The translations under genes were made by a program, and so were the position numbers. Below, piece after piece: positions 1 to 12,101 of a stretch of 64,000 nt of DNA. Within the stretch, counting starts at the first letter, position 1. Each line of letters opens with the position of its first letter. Under the pieces are notes generated by a model. That model made no database searches. It was not told the DNA's origin and was given only the letters and a program-made list of their open reading frames with translations. The stretch is from Phycisphaerales bacterium (GTDB lineage: Bacteria; Planctomycetota; Phycisphaerae; Phycisphaerales; UBA1924): positions 1 to 64,000 of the forward strand of contig JADLCM010000034.1 in assembly GCA_020847175.1 (NCBI GenBank), given 5' to 3'.

Positions 1-251
1 CGTTGCCGCCCGGGTCTGGGCTTTCGCCCAAGCGCTCAACCCGCCCCCAAACGCCCGGACCAGGCGCGCCGGCATGCCGGCAGGGGCTGCTTGAGTTTGC
101 ACGGGGTGGGGTTTGCCGGCCATGCCGGTCACCCGGCACGCGGTGCGCTCTTACCGCACCATTTCACCCTTGCCTGATCCCTCGCGGGCCATCGGCGGTG
201 TGCTTTCTGTTGCGCTGTCCGTCGCCGAGGACCACCCTCGACGCGTGGGCG
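1..251. other. non-coding stretch at window edge
   Basis: I see no convincing gene here. It lies downstream of the exbB-like gene, where an exbD partner would be expected, but no ExbD-like reading frame is visible before the window edge. It contains a perfect 14-bp palindrome, GCCGGCATGCCGGC (68-81), and a similar sequence near 115-128. These may be part of a transcript end, but there is no T-run to support a terminator. Confidence 0.4.
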
Positions 252-1007
252 TTACCCACCACCCTGTCCTGCCGTGCTCGGACTTTCCTCGGGCAAACGA
301 GTCGCCCGCGGCAGCCTCGACGCGTCCGCAGCCATCGTACGCCCCGCCACCCCGTCGCGTTCGCCCGGGGCTGCACGCACCGCATCGGCAGGGTCGGCGC
401 CGGCGGCGACGAGGGCCAGGTCAACGAGCGTCTCCAGGCGCGAGTAGCAGCGTTCGACCCTGGCGCGGAACGCCATGTACGGAAAGAGCGCGAGCAGCGC
501 CACGATCAGCCCGAAAGCGGTGGTGATCAGCGCCTCGGCGATGCCTCCCGCCACGGCCGTCGGATCGCGGAGAGTGGTGTCGGAGAGCACCTTGAAACTC
601 GCGATGATGCCCGTGACCGTGCCCAGGATTCCCAGCATCGGGGCCGCCGTGATGATGGTTGAAAGGGTGGCATTGAACCGTTCGATCCGGGGGCGTTCCG
701 CTTCGATGGCCTGCGCCGCGAGCGCTTCGAGTTCGCTCGTCCGTCGTCCGCGCTCAAACGCATGCGCCAGGGTTCCCGCCACGCCGTGGTACGGCGGCGT
801 GAGTCCGGCGGGCACACGGGGCGAGCCATCGAACGACGCCAGGGAGGCCGAGAACTCACTGAGCGCCCGGCGCGCACTCCGGCCTTCGGCCCGGAGCCAA
901 TAAAGGCCCCGCTCGATCACGAGCGTCAGGGCGACAAGGCTCATCGCGAGCAGGGGCCACATCACCGGCCCCCCCGCACGAAAGATGTCGATCGCGCTCG
1001 AAGGCAT
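252..1007 (-). CDS. MotA/TolQ/ExbB proton channel family protein
   Basis: Inner-membrane protein of the ExbB/TolQ family, which with ExbD/TolR uses the proton gradient to power outer-membrane transport or envelope integrity. The 251 residues show the family layout: one N-terminal membrane segment (about 15-38), a cytoplasmic loop, then two further segments (about 112-135 and 157-178). The signature around APMLGILGTVTGII lies in the second segment. The C-terminal 40 residues are polar and probably disordered. No exbD is visible downstream before the window ends, so the energised system cannot be named. The family call is firm; ExbB versus TolQ is not resolved. Confidence 0.85.
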   Translation of the reverse strand: MPSSAIDIFRAGGPVMWPLLAMSLVALTLVIERGLYWLRAEGRSARRALSEFSASLASFDGSPRVPAGLTPPYHGVAGTLAHAFERGRRTSELEALAAQAIEAERPRIERFNATLSTIITAAPMLGILGTVTGIIASFKVLSDTTLRDPTAVAGGIAEALITTAFGLIVALLALFPYMAFRARVERCYSRLETLVDLALVAAGADPADAVRAAPGERDGVAGRTMAADASRLPRATRLPEESPSTAGQGGG

Positions 1008-1145
1008 CGCCCGGAGGGTAGGGAGCGAAGACCCGCGCGCAGCGCCCGCCCCGAACCGTCGCGGTCACGCCGGGCGCCGGACGCATCGCCGGGCGAGTTC
1101 GCGGCCTGCCGGCGTGGGCTCCGCGTGCGCGCCCGTTCGCCCGCA

Positions 1146-4118
1146 TCAGCCGCAGGCGGACACGAAGATGTCAAGGAAGAAGAAGAAATCGGAGGCGTCG
1201 ATCGTACCGTCCTTGATGCCGTACGACGGATCGTTCGGGTCGCTCGACCCGGTGAGGTCCGCCCGCGAATCGGAGGCGACAAAGAGGTCGAGGTAGTAGA
1301 AGAAGTCGCTGGCGTCGTTGAACCCGTCGGGGATGCCGTAGGCCGGATCGTTTGGATCGGACGAACCCGAGAGGTCGGCCTTGCAGCGCACCTGGAGCTC
1401 CACCTTGTTCGGGAAGTACACGAGCTTCCACTCGATGCCTCCAAGGTCGGGCGCATCAAGGGCATCAAACCGCCCCGACACCGAATTCCCCTGGATGATG
1501 GCCAGGCGATCGCCGAGCGAGGGCGTGTGGCTGGGCGGATAGGTGACATGCACCTCGCCCGCGAGCGCGAACTCTCCAGAGCCGGTGACGCGGTCGAACG
1601 AGGCCGCGGTGTTCACCTCAATCACCACTTCCGCGCTCGACTCGAACGTGACGGCGCCGCTCGCCCCCAGCGTGCCCACGGAAAGGCCCGGAGCAAGGGT
1701 GCCTTCGATCACGGTATTGCCGACCAGCGTGCCGAGTCCGCGCAGCGTCTGGCCGACCCCGAGTGTCACCGGGGCGCCCGGCGTGCCGACGAGCGCTGAG
1801 TCAAGCCCCGCACCCTGGAGGATGACTTCGCCTGCGCCGGAGATGTGCAGAGACGTGCCCGAGCCGAAGGCCGCGTCCACGCTCGACCCGCTGGGGTTGA
1901 CGTGAATGACGCCGTTGTTGGTGATGACGCCCGAGCCAAGCACCGATGTTCCTTGCTGCACTCTGAAGGTGCCGGTGATGGTGAGGTCGGCCAGATTGAC
2001 GACCCCGCCGGATGCTTCAGTCGAACCCGGGCCGGGCCCGGTGATCAACCCGCCGCTCACCGCCGCGCCGTTCGCGAGCCTGAGTGTTCCCACGGTGCTT
2101 GTGATGACCCCCCCGGACGATTGGGTGATGCTCCCGTTCACGAAAAGCGGGCCGACCGGATCGTCGCCCACGATGGTGCCTTCGTTCGTGATCTCGGCGG
2201 CGAGCCGTCCGCGTCCGCCGATCGTGTGCAGCGCGCCGTGGTTGATGACGGCGCCGTTCAGGGTGTTCATCTGCGCATCCAGGTCCGATCCCCGGAGTGT
2301 CACGCGCCCGGTGCCGGTCAGCCCGCAGGAGGCGATCGCGTTGACCGCCGCGTCGGTCGAGGAGCCGATCGTGTTCACCACGCAGACGCCGTCGTTGGTG
2401 AGCCCGCCCGCATCGATGTTCAGCACCGCGCCGGGGGCGACCGCCATGTCGCCGGAGTTGGTGACGCCCGAAACAGTGCTGACCCCGGAGAGAGCCTGCA
2501 CCGAGCCGGAATTGGCAGAGGTGAAGAACCCGCCGATCACGCTGCCGCCGTTGACAAGGGCCAGAACGCCCCCGTCACCGACACACGCGCCGCCCAGAGA
2601 CTGGTCCAGGGTGCCTGCGACCTCCAGGGGAGAGACCGTGCTGTCGGCACGCACTGCGCCGCGCTGATCGATCGAACCCGTGATGCGTCCGCGCCCCACG
2701 ATCTCGTGGTTCGCACCGTGAACGAGCGTTGCTCCAGGCAGCACATTGAGTCGGGCGTCGAGCCCCGCGCCGTTGAGTCGAATGGAGCCGTCGCCGCTCA
2801 CCGTTGCGGAGAAGGGCACGTTGAGGACTGCATCGACGGACGACCCGATCGGATTCACGACGATCTCGCCCTCGTTGACCACGCCCCCCGCGAGCACGTC
2901 CAGCGCCGCCCCGCCGAGGACTTCGCCCACGCCGGTGTTTGTGACCGCATCAATGTCGGGTGCGCCGGCGCGCGCCTGCCAACGGCCCGCGCCGCTTGTC
3001 TCCAGCACGCCCCCGCTCACGCTCCCGAACGTGGAAAGGCCGAGGAGACCGTCCGCGCCGCGGCAGACGCCCGAAGCGGTCTGCACGATCGGGCCGTTGA
3101 CCACAAGCACCTGCCCGCTGTTGTCGGCGACGATCAGCCCTTCGTTGATGATCGGGGCCGAGATGTTCCCGCGCCCCGCAATGGTCGCCTCGTTGGTGAG
3201 CACCGAGTCGCCCTGGCGCGTGAGCTGCGCATCGTGGTCCGCACCGTTGAGCCGCATGACGCCGGTGCCGGAGTGCGTGCATGTCTGGAACACTTCGACC
3301 ACGGCGTCGGTCGTGGTGCCGATGTGGTTGACGAGGATTGTGCCGTTGTTGACGACGCCCCCGGTATCAAGCCGAAGGACGGTGCCGGGCGAGACCTGCC
3401 CGTCGCCGAGGTTGGTGACGCCGTTGATGATGCTTGAGCCCGTCTGCGTGCGCCACACGCCGCCGTTGGCGGTGCGAAGAACTCCCGAGTTGATGCGGGC
3501 TCCGCTCTGAAGTCCGATGTTGCCGCCGTCGGCAACGCACTCTCCCATGCCGGACTGGTCGACCTGGAAGGAGATCTCAAGGTCCTGGCCCGGGACATCG
3601 CCGACGATGGTGCTCTGGTTATTTATGATCCCGAGCAGTCGGCCTCGCCCGCGGATGACGTGCGGAAAGAGATTGGTGAGCGTCGCGCCGGACTGGGCTT
3701 CGACGCGGGCGTCGGTCCCGGCCCCGTTGAGGCGAAGTTCGCCCGCGCCGCTGATCGCCGTATCGACGCTGAGGGCGAGAATAGCGTCCGTGGTGCCGCC
3801 TGTGATATTGACCAGGAGCGCGCCCTCGTTGACCAGGAGTCCGTTCACGATCGAGAGCTGCACGCCGCCTGCGAGGGCCACCGTGGCGTCGGGGCTGAAT
3901 ATCTCCACCCCCCCCACGGTGACCGATGACCCAACGTCGACCTGGTACACGCCGGGGAGGTTGAACCGGGCCTGCTCGCCCGACGTGTTGGGAACGTCCG
4001 CCGGGCTCCAGTTTGCCGGCGTACCCCACAGCCCGCCGGACGCGTTGGCCCAGAGCGTCTGGGCGCTCGCGGAAGATCCGGCAAGCGCGAGAAGCAACGC
4101 AGGACCGATCGAACGCAT
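1146..4118 (-). CDS. secreted repeat protein with C-terminal dockerin-like double module
   Basis: Large exported protein of 990 residues. I chose the internal ATG at 4118 because GGAGG sits 7 nt upstream and the following residues ([20 protein letters not shown]) form a clean signal peptide. The body holds five glycine- and asparagine-rich repeats of about 160 residues, each marked by VNxxGxxxDA followed by RLNGAxxDA-like text, as in beta-helix or autotransporter-associated strand proteins. The C-terminus carries two calcium-loop repeats ([15 protein letters not shown]...[10 protein letters not shown] and a second copy), the dockerin-like anchor common in Phycisphaerae. A surface adhesin or matrix role is inference; no catalytic domain is seen. 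Confidence 0.8.
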   Translation of the reverse strand: MRSIGPALLLALAGSSASAQTLWANASGGLWGTPANWSPADVPNTSGEQARFNLPGVYQVDVGSSVTVGGVEIFSPDATVALAGGVQLSIVNGLLVNEGALLVNITGGTTDAILALSVDTAISGAGELRLNGAGTDARVEAQSGATLTNLFPHVIRGRGRLLGIINNQSTIVGDVPGQDLEISFQVDQSGMGECVADGGNIGLQSGARINSGVLRTANGGVWRTQTGSSIINGVTNLGDGQVSPGTVLRLDTGGVVNNGTILVNHIGTTTDAVVEVFQTCTHSGTGVMRLNGADHDAQLTRQGDSVLTNEATIAGRGNISAPIINEGLIVADNSGQVLVVNGPIVQTASGVCRGADGLLGLSTFGSVSGGVLETSGAGRWQARAGAPDIDAVTNTGVGEVLGGAALDVLAGGVVNEGEIVVNPIGSSVDAVLNVPFSATVSGDGSIRLNGAGLDARLNVLPGATLVHGANHEIVGRGRITGSIDQRGAVRADSTVSPLEVAGTLDQSLGGACVGDGGVLALVNGGSVIGGFFTSANSGSVQALSGVSTVSGVTNSGDMAVAPGAVLNIDAGGLTNDGVCVVNTIGSSTDAAVNAIASCGLTGTGRVTLRGSDLDAQMNTLNGAVINHGALHTIGGRGRLAAEITNEGTIVGDDPVGPLFVNGSITQSSGGVITSTVGTLRLANGAAVSGGLITGPGPGSTEASGGVVNLADLTITGTFRVQQGTSVLGSGVITNNGVIHVNPSGSSVDAAFGSGTSLHISGAGEVILQGAGLDSALVGTPGAPVTLGVGQTLRGLGTLVGNTVIEGTLAPGLSVGTLGASGAVTFESSAEVVIEVNTAASFDRVTGSGEFALAGEVHVTYPPSHTPSLGDRLAIIQGNSVSGRFDALDAPDLGGIEWKLVYFPNKVELQVRCKADLSGSSDPNDPAYGIPDGFNDASDFFYYLDLFVASDSRADLTGSSDPNDPSYGIKDGTIDASDFFFFLDIFVSACG
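1720..3900 (-). repeat. five tandem repeats of about 480 bp inside the secreted protein gene
   Basis: The codons for the repeat marker VN-x-x-G-x-x-x-D-A occur near 3811, 3328, 2853, 2372 and 1894, that is at spacings of 475-483 bp. The copies are diverged at DNA and protein level but share the order VN-IG-DA, then S/TGxG with RLNGA-DA, then GRGR, then a conserved G-x-L-x-V block. The boundaries given are approximate. Confidence 0.7.
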
Positions 4119-4474
4119 GGTGAAACCTCCGAGGGCGCCGACAGCACTCAGTATGCCCGCTCGCCCTGCCCGATCCAAGCGCGGCGCGCCCGGTGACCGC
4201 AGGTTTGCGCATGATGGGGGTCAGTCCGATTTCGGTCACCCTCCGAAGGGCAAGCCCGGCGGTCCGGTAAACCGGGTTGCTCGGGCTGCGCCCGGCGCGC
4301 TCCTCCGCCACGCGGCGGAGGCGTGTGCAGGCGCCCCGGCGCCCGCCGTTTTGGCAGCCGATCAGCGCATGCGGCGCGGCCCATTGCCCGCAGAAGACCC
4401 GGGGAGCCGCCCCGACGGTCCGCTGCCTGGCGCGCCGCTTGCACGGAGTCTTCGGTCCCGGAGCGGAGTCACCC
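4119..4474. other. divergent intergenic region upstream of clpB
   Basis: This 356-bp gap separates the repeat protein (left, minus) from clpB (right, plus), so it must hold both promoters, though I find no clear -35/-10 pair. It contains an inverted repeat GGTGACCG (4192-4199) / CGGTCACC (4233-4240) and a tight hairpin CCTCCGCC-ACGC-GGCGGAGG (4302-4321). Either could be an operator or a leader structure for clpB. No CIRCE element (TTAGCACTC inverted repeat) is present. Confidence 0.4.
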
Positions 4475-7213
<2,739 letters not shown>

Positions 7214-7229
7214 TCGCCGGCGCGGCACG

Positions 7230-8735
7230 TCAGTGCGCCTGCCCCGTCCGCATGGCCGCGTCTGTCGGCCCGTCGAGAAGGTCCAGCAGGGCATTTCCGA
7301 TTTCCGGCTGGCGGAAATACGCGCCGTGCCCCGCCCGCACGCCGTTGATGCTGGTTTCATCGTTGGTCGTCTCGATGGCCTCGAAGCGCGCTCGCCCGGC
7401 ACCGCCCACCCACAGCGGCACCGGGGTGTTGGAATGCCCGTTGCCCATCCACATGTGCCCCGGCACCTTGCCCGGCCCGCGATCCTCGAGCGGTTGAAAC
7501 GCCACGGTGTTGCCCTCGGGGCCCATCAGCAGGTGGTCGTGGTCCGCGGTGATGATGACGAGCGTGTTCTCCCATGCGGGGTCGCGGGGCGATGGTGAGG
7601 CGCTGCCCGCGTCGAGGCGGGCGAGCACGGCCTCGATCGCCGCGTAGAAACCGCTCATCTCTTCGATCATCCTGCCGCATCTGTTCGCGTGCATGGCCCA
7701 GTCCACCGCGCCCCCCTCGATCGCGAGCAGAAACCCGTCCGGGTCGTCATCCACGGCGTTGAGCCCCGCGAGCGCGAGCTCCGCGAGCGTGGGCAGCCCG
7801 GCCGTAAGCGGATCTTCCCCCGGTGCGGTCTGCTTCGGGTCGCCCACGGATCGGCGCTCCTGCTGCAACGTGTCCGCCACGGGCGCCAGCACGAGCAGCG
7901 GCCCGGCCCGGGGCGTGTCCACGAGCGACCGGATCGCCTCCGCCTGGTCGATCATGGTCCATCGACGCCCGGTCTGATCGCGCCATGTCCCCGCGCGCAG
8001 GGCGGCAAACTCCCATGGCGCGATCCACTCAAACTTCGGCTCGCGCGGCGCGCCGTCATTGTCAAAGCCCGGGTGCCCCGCGCCGGCGATGAAGTCACAC
8101 ACCCCCGCCCCCAGCATCTCGGCCGCGATGCCGAAGTAGTCATCTCGCTCGGGGACATGTGCCCCGCCCCCCGCCGCGGGCGTGGCGTGAGAGAACGGCA
8201 CGCTGGTCACCACCCCCACCGCCTTGCCGCGGGCCTCGGCGGCCTCAGAGGCGCTGCGCATCGGACGCAGCGCGCCATCCGTGTTGATGGCCCCGGTGTA
8301 TGTCGGCACGCCCGAGTAGATCGCGGAGGCCGTGTTCGCCGAGTCCGGCGCGGTCGCACGCAGCCATTTGTACCCCGCAAAGCAGTACGGGTAGCCCCCC
8401 GACTCACCTTCGACGGGCGCCGCGTCCCACGCCTTGACGGGGTCGAAGACCTGGGCGGGGTCCTGGGCGAGCGCATCAAGCCCTGACGGCGGGCGCTGCC
8501 CCCGGCGCAGCGCAAAGGTCGCCACCGACGCGCGGTACCAGTCGCGCCCCTGCCACGCGGGGGGCCCCCCCTGCCACATCTCCGTCGCACGGTGCGCATT
8601 GGCGCCGCCGCCGTCGGCCACGAAGACGATGATGTTCCTGGGCTGAGGCAGGCCCGGTTCGCCGGGCGCAGACGCATCGAGACCCGCGCACCCGACCAAC
8701 CAGAGCACGCACGCACACACCAGCACCCGAGCCAT
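7230..8735 (-). CDS. alkaline phosphatase family lipoprotein
   Basis: Probable PhoA-superfamily phosphomonoesterase releasing phosphate outside the cytoplasm. The 501-residue protein opens with a lipoprotein signal (LWLVGC, lipobox Cys near 16), so it is likely membrane-anchored. Family marks are IIVFVADGGG (metal site), DSANTASAIYSG near 130 with the candidate nucleophile serine, EGGAVDWAMHANR, ITADHDH and the GHSNTPVPLWVGG end motif. The metal-binding D, E and H positions look intact. It is convergent with clpB and divergent from the carbonic-anhydrase-like gene. Substrate cannot be read from sequence; no Pho-box was identified. Confidence 0.88.
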   Translation of the reverse strand: MARVLVCACVLWLVGCAGLDASAPGEPGLPQPRNIIVFVADGGGANAHRATEMWQGGPPAWQGRDWYRASVATFALRRGQRPPSGLDALAQDPAQVFDPVKAWDAAPVEGESGGYPYCFAGYKWLRATAPDSANTASAIYSGVPTYTGAINTDGALRPMRSASEAAEARGKAVGVVTSVPFSHATPAAGGGAHVPERDDYFGIAAEMLGAGVCDFIAGAGHPGFDNDGAPREPKFEWIAPWEFAALRAGTWRDQTGRRWTMIDQAEAIRSLVDTPRAGPLLVLAPVADTLQQERRSVGDPKQTAPGEDPLTAGLPTLAELALAGLNAVDDDPDGFLLAIEGGAVDWAMHANRCGRMIEEMSGFYAAIEAVLARLDAGSASPSPRDPAWENTLVIITADHDHLLMGPEGNTVAFQPLEDRGPGKVPGHMWMGNGHSNTPVPLWVGGAGRARFEAIETTNDETSINGVRAGHGAYFRQPEIGNALLDLLDGPTDAAMRTGQAH

Positions 8736-8881
8736 GTCCAGCCTCCGCCAGGGGCGAGGTCGCCCCGGGGGGGACGGTACGCCCCATCCCTCACGGTCCG
8801 GGTGGGTTCGTGAAACCCCGCTGCGGGTCCGGAATCCTCCGCGCCGTCCCCGCCCACTCCGTGCGTGTATGCTGCAACACC

Positions 8882-9346
8882 ATGCCGAAGCCCGTCGCGC
8901 CGTATGAGAGCCGTGTGCCCTATGACGCGCAGCGCATCCACGCCGCGGCGATCTACTGCTCCGACGGTCGCGTGGGCGATCACTTCGACGACTTCCTCCA
9001 GAACGGCCTGGGGCTCCCCCGCTACGACCGGATCGCGCTCCCCGGTGGGGCGGCCTGTCTCGCCGGGCACCCGCAGGCCAACCTGGAGGAGCAGGGCGTG
9101 GTGGACGAACTTCAGTTCCTCGTGAAGTTCCACGCGATCAAGCGCGTGGTGCTCATCGCCCACGCCCGCTGCGCGTTCTACACCGAGCGACTCGAACTCG
9201 CCGACCCCCGGCTTGAGCTCGTGCAGCGCGCCGACCTGGTGCGGGCCGCGGCCTTCGTGCACCGCGTCACGGGCGTCCAGATGATCGAGGGCTTCTTCGC
9301 ACGCCACGTTGACGGCCGGGTACGGTTTGAGAGCGTCGAGGTGTAG
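8882..9346 (+). CDS. small beta-carbonic-anhydrase-like protein
   Basis: Protein of 154 residues with the zinc ligand pattern of beta-carbonic anhydrases: C26-S-D-G-R30 (CxDxR) and H94-A-R-C97 (HxxC). The fold core around these motifs is compatible, but the protein is shorter than ordinary beta-enzymes (about 200 residues) and the usual glycine-rich segment is replaced by ALPGGAACL. Carbonic anhydrase activity is therefore possible, not proven; a different zinc-dependent role is open. The ATG at 8882 gives a sensible start. The next gene follows after 52 bp and may be co-transcribed. Confidence 0.65.
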   Translation: MPKPVAPYESRVPYDAQRIHAAAIYCSDGRVGDHFDDFLQNGLGLPRYDRIALPGGAACLAGHPQANLEEQGVVDELQFLVKFHAIKRVVLIAHARCAFYTERLELADPRLELVQRADLVRAAAFVHRVTGVQMIEGFFARHVDGRVRFESVEV

Positions 9347-9398
9347 GACCGACCCGCGGCTTGAGTGAGCGGGCCGCGCAGCGCAGAGAACCCCCGAC

Positions 9399-9800
9399 AT
9401 GGCGATTCACAAGGACATCGCGGCGTACAACGCGGCGCAGACGCCCCCGGAACGCCGCATCTGCGAGACCCTGGCGAATGCGATTGATCGCGCGCTCCCG
9501 GATGCGGAGTGCAAGGTCTGGCACCGGCACCCGGTCTGGTTCCTCGACGCCAACCCGATCGTGGGGTACAGCAAGCTCAAGGACTGCATCCGGCTGCTCT
9601 TCTGGAGCGGCCAGTCATTCGACGAGGCTGGCCTGAAGCCGGAAGGAACCTTCAAGGCGGCCGAGGCGCGATTCACGGACGTCAGGCAGATCGCGGAGCC
9701 CGAACTCGCTCGATGGCTGGCGAAGTCCGCGGCGATTCAGTGGGACTACAAGCACCTCGTCAAGCGCAAGGGCAGGTTGGAAAAACTCAAGGGGCTCTGA
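9399..9800 (+). CDS. DUF1801 domain-containing protein
   Basis: Cytoplasmic protein of 133 residues resembling the DUF1801/YdhG-like fold. Visible family text includes CKVWHRHPVWFLDANPIVGY, then FWSGQSFDE and the lysine-rich C-terminus. Members are small single-domain proteins of unknown biochemical role, so no function is assigned. It follows the carbonic-anhydrase-like gene on the same strand and is closed by a hairpin at 9843-9862. Confidence 0.75.
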   Translation: MAIHKDIAAYNAAQTPPERRICETLANAIDRALPDAECKVWHRHPVWFLDANPIVGYSKLKDCIRLLFWSGQSFDEAGLKPEGTFKAAEARFTDVRQIAEPELARWLAKSAAIQWDYKHLVKRKGRLEKLKGL

Positions 9801-9842
9801 CCCGCCCCAGGGCAAGCATCGCGCACCGCGCACCAATGAAAG

Positions 9843-9862
9843 GAGCCCGGTCTCCCGGGCTC
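9843..9862. terminator. bidirectional terminator hairpin between convergent genes
   Basis: GAGCCCGG, loop TCTC, CCGGGCTC: an 8-bp perfect stem in the 104-bp gap between the converging DUF1801 gene and the anchored secreted protein gene. The flanks (GAAAG on the left, TTGTG on the right) give only weak T-runs on each strand, so efficiency is uncertain. Confidence 0.5.
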
Positions 9863-9904
9863 TTGTGCACTGCGAGAACGACCCCGTGGCGGCCCCTCGG
9901 CGGA

Positions 9905-11005
9905 TCACCCGCCCACGAAGGCATCCAGGTAGTAGAAGAAGTCACTCGCGTCCAGGGTGCAGTCGGGGCGCCCGTAGGCCGGGTCGCTCGGGTCTGAGCT
10001 GCCCGTCAGGTCGGCCCGGGGCTCTCCCGCCGCAAACAGGTCCAGGTAGAAGAAGAAGTCACTGGCGTCCACCACGCCATCCGGCACGCCGTAGAGGGGA
10101 TCCAACGGGTCCGAGGTGGTGGTGTAATCCGCCGCTGGCCCCACGCGCACGTCGAGCTCGATGCTCGCGCCCTGGTTGAACGGAGGCAGGGCCAGCACGT
10201 TCTCCCGCGTCACCCAACGGGGGAACTCGCCCCCCCCGCCCCCCGGCCCGCCGGTGGCCGGCGAAAGCGACGCGACGGTGAAGCGCACCACGCCATCGTT
10301 CAGCCCGCGCGCGAGGTCCAGCGCGGCACCGCTGCGGCAGAGATCCACCTCGAACACAAACTCGGTGCCCGCGGGCACCCGCTCGCCCGGGGTGACAGCC
10401 GATAGGCCCGCCGCGTAGGGGTCGGCGTCGAAGCGCTCACGCACTTTCAGCGAGACATCACGGGGAGCGCCCGCATCATCCAGCACGCCGGCAAACGCGA
10501 AGCGCGCACCCTGTGCCGGGGGCACCACCGGCGCCCCGCCGAACGGCGCCGTCTCAAACCACGTCGTCCGGGTGAACGCCCCGCGATACCCCACCCCGAA
10601 GAGCTCCACCGCGCGACCCGGGTCAAGGTCCGGCAGCGCCTCAGGATCGGTGTCGGGCAGCAACGTGCGGAACGAGTCTGGCGTCGGGTCGTAGACGAAC
10701 GCCAGGTCGTTCGCCACCGTGAGCCGCACCACGCAGCGTTCCACGTGGTACGCATCCTCGCCGAGCCCGGGCGGCACCACCGACCCGGTGCGGAAGCCCA
10801 CGATGAACTGCGCGTCGTAATCGTCGAACCCGGGCACCAACGTCGCGCCGAAAGTGCTGGCCTCCAGTTCGGTTCCCGGGGTCGGGGCGAACGGGTAGTT
10901 CCATCGGTCCTCGTCCGGAAGCGACGCCTGCACAGAGAACGCCTGCGCGCCGGCGATGCCGCTGAAACTGAGGCACGCGAGAGCCGCGGTCAAATGAGGT
11001 CTCAC
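9905..11005 (-). CDS. secreted protein with C-terminal dockerin-like double module
   Basis: Exported protein of 366 residues. The start is a GTG at 11005: AAAGGAG lies 5 nt upstream and translation from there gives a compact signal peptide ending GIAGAQA. The middle (about 25-285) is a beta-rich domain I do not recognise. From about residue 290 it ends in two repeats, SDPLDPLYGVPDG...DASDFFFYLD and GSSDPSDPAYGRPDC...[10 protein letters not shown], matching the anchor on the 990-residue protein. Each repeat supplies spaced Asp residues suited to calcium. It probably sits at the cell surface through an unknown receptor. In the second repeat the loop Gly (PDG) is replaced by Cys (PDC). Confidence 0.78.
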   Translation of the reverse strand: MRPHLTAALACLSFSGIAGAQAFSVQASLPDEDRWNYPFAPTPGTELEASTFGATLVPGFDDYDAQFIVGFRTGSVVPPGLGEDAYHVERCVVRLTVANDLAFVYDPTPDSFRTLLPDTDPEALPDLDPGRAVELFGVGYRGAFTRTTWFETAPFGGAPVVPPAQGARFAFAGVLDDAGAPRDVSLKVRERFDADPYAAGLSAVTPGERVPAGTEFVFEVDLCRSGAALDLARGLNDGVVRFTVASLSPATGGPGGGGGEFPRWVTRENVLALPPFNQGASIELDVRVGPAADYTTTSDPLDPLYGVPDGVVDASDFFFYLDLFAAGEPRADLTGSSDPSDPAYGRPDCTLDASDFFYYLDAFVGG

Positions 11006-11129
11006 AAATGCTCCTTTCTTTATCCGGATATGCATATCGTCATTGGACATCCGGTATTGTTGGACAAGAAAACTCCTGCTTGAATGCACGAGCCGGGTAC
11101 AATAGGCGGTATTTGCGACTGAGTCTCAA

Positions 11130-12059
11130 ATGCAGGACCAAACTCCGATGAGTGGCGCACGTCCGAGAACTGCAAACCCTGCCCGGCGATGCCAGGGCCG
11201 ATCCGGCCGGAGCCGAGCCTTCAGCCTCATCGAACTGCTCGTCGTGATGGCGATCGTGGGCATCCTCACGAGCACGCTGCTGCCGTGCCTCTCTCGTGCC
11301 AAGGAGGCCGCCCGTCGCGCGCGCGAGCAGGCCGCCGCCGCGCAGGTGATGATGGCGTACGAGGCGTACGCCGGCGAGCACGCGAACCGGGTACTGCCGG
11401 GCTTCCCGACCGCGGCGGAGGTCGCGGGGCCGATGCACGTGCTCGACGCCGGGGGCACGCGCCTCACCGGCCCCGTGGCGCAGCGCTACCCGTGGCGCCT
11501 CGCCCCGTACCTGAACTACCACTTGAACGCGCTGTACCTGAACGCCGATGCCCTGCGCGACATGGACCTCGAGAGCCGTTCGGGGGCGAGCGCCGACGTG
11601 CATTACCTCGTCAGCCTGTTCCCAAGGCTGGGGCTCAACACCCGCTTCGTGGGGGGCGACAGCGAGTTCTACGCCTTCTCGAACACCGCGCGCCAGGTCT
11701 TCGGGCGGTTCTGGCTGGAACGCACCGACGAGGCCCGCGACCCCACCTCACTCATCGTCTTCGCCTCAACCCGCGCGGCACCGAATGTCCGTGACGCGGT
11801 GGTGCGCAATGACGAACTCGTCGGCTTTCACCGGGTGCTCGCCCCGCGGGCGACATCTCCCGCGTGGGAAGACCGTTACGACCCGCAGAGTCTCAACCCG
11901 GTGGTCAACAGCGGCTCGGTGCGGCTGCCGGGGGGTGAGCGGGGGCTCATCGCCGCGATGGACGGCCACGCGGACTTTCTCACGTGGACGCAGCTGCGCG
12001 ACATGCGCCGCTGGAGCCATAAGGCCGAGACACCCGACTGGCTGCTGAAGCCGCGATAG
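11130..12059 (+). CDS. pseudopilin-like protein with prepilin cleavage/methylation motif
   Basis: Protein of 309 residues with the type IV prepilin/type II secretion pseudopilin signature AFSLIELLVVMAIVGILTS near residue 31, including Glu at +5 of the mature form. Position -1 is Ala where Gly is usual, so cleavage by the prepilin peptidase may be less efficient or the site may shift. The remainder resembles the long C-terminal domains of planctomycete 'DUF1559-type' pseudopilins without a clear match. The start has no good Shine-Dalgarno; an in-frame ATG 18 nt on is an alternative. pilT lies convergent just downstream, which supports a pilus or secretion link. Confidence 0.75.
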   Translation: MQDQTPMSGARPRTANPARRCQGRSGRSRAFSLIELLVVMAIVGILTSTLLPCLSRAKEAARRAREQAAAAQVMMAYEAYAGEHANRVLPGFPTAAEVAGPMHVLDAGGTRLTGPVAQRYPWRLAPYLNYHLNALYLNADALRDMDLESRSGASADVHYLVSLFPRLGLNTRFVGGDSEFYAFSNTARQVFGRFWLERTDEARDPTSLIVFASTRAAPNVRDAVVRNDELVGFHRVLAPRATSPAWEDRYDPQSLNPVVNSGSVRLPGGERGLIAAMDGHADFLTWTQLRDMRRWSHKAETPDWLLKPR

Positions 12060-12101
12060 GCGGCGCACCGCGCGCGCGCGCCGGAGGCGGCGCCGCGGAG
12101 C

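Noticed and set aside
1845..3437. Long reading frame of 530 codons on the plus strand opposite the repeat protein
   Set aside because: It is the GC-rich shadow of the repeat gene: no family-like text, no ribosome site, Arg/Asp/Ala/Val composition typical of an antisense frame.
4277..4474. Longer clpB beginning at 4277
   Set aside because: The extra 66 residues are Arg/Pro/Ala-rich without ClpB similarity, and a good ribosome site precedes the ATG at 4475.
10737..10752. Sequence resembling parS (CGTTCCACGTGGTACG)
   Set aside because: It matches the parS palindrome at 13 of 16 positions but lies inside the secreted protein gene and lost symmetry at the ends, so chance is likely.
11027..11038. 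12-bp palindrome GATATGCATATC upstream of the secreted protein gene
   Set aside because: It sits just 22 bp before the start; it could be an operator, but a 12-bp palindrome alone is weak and no second copy was found.
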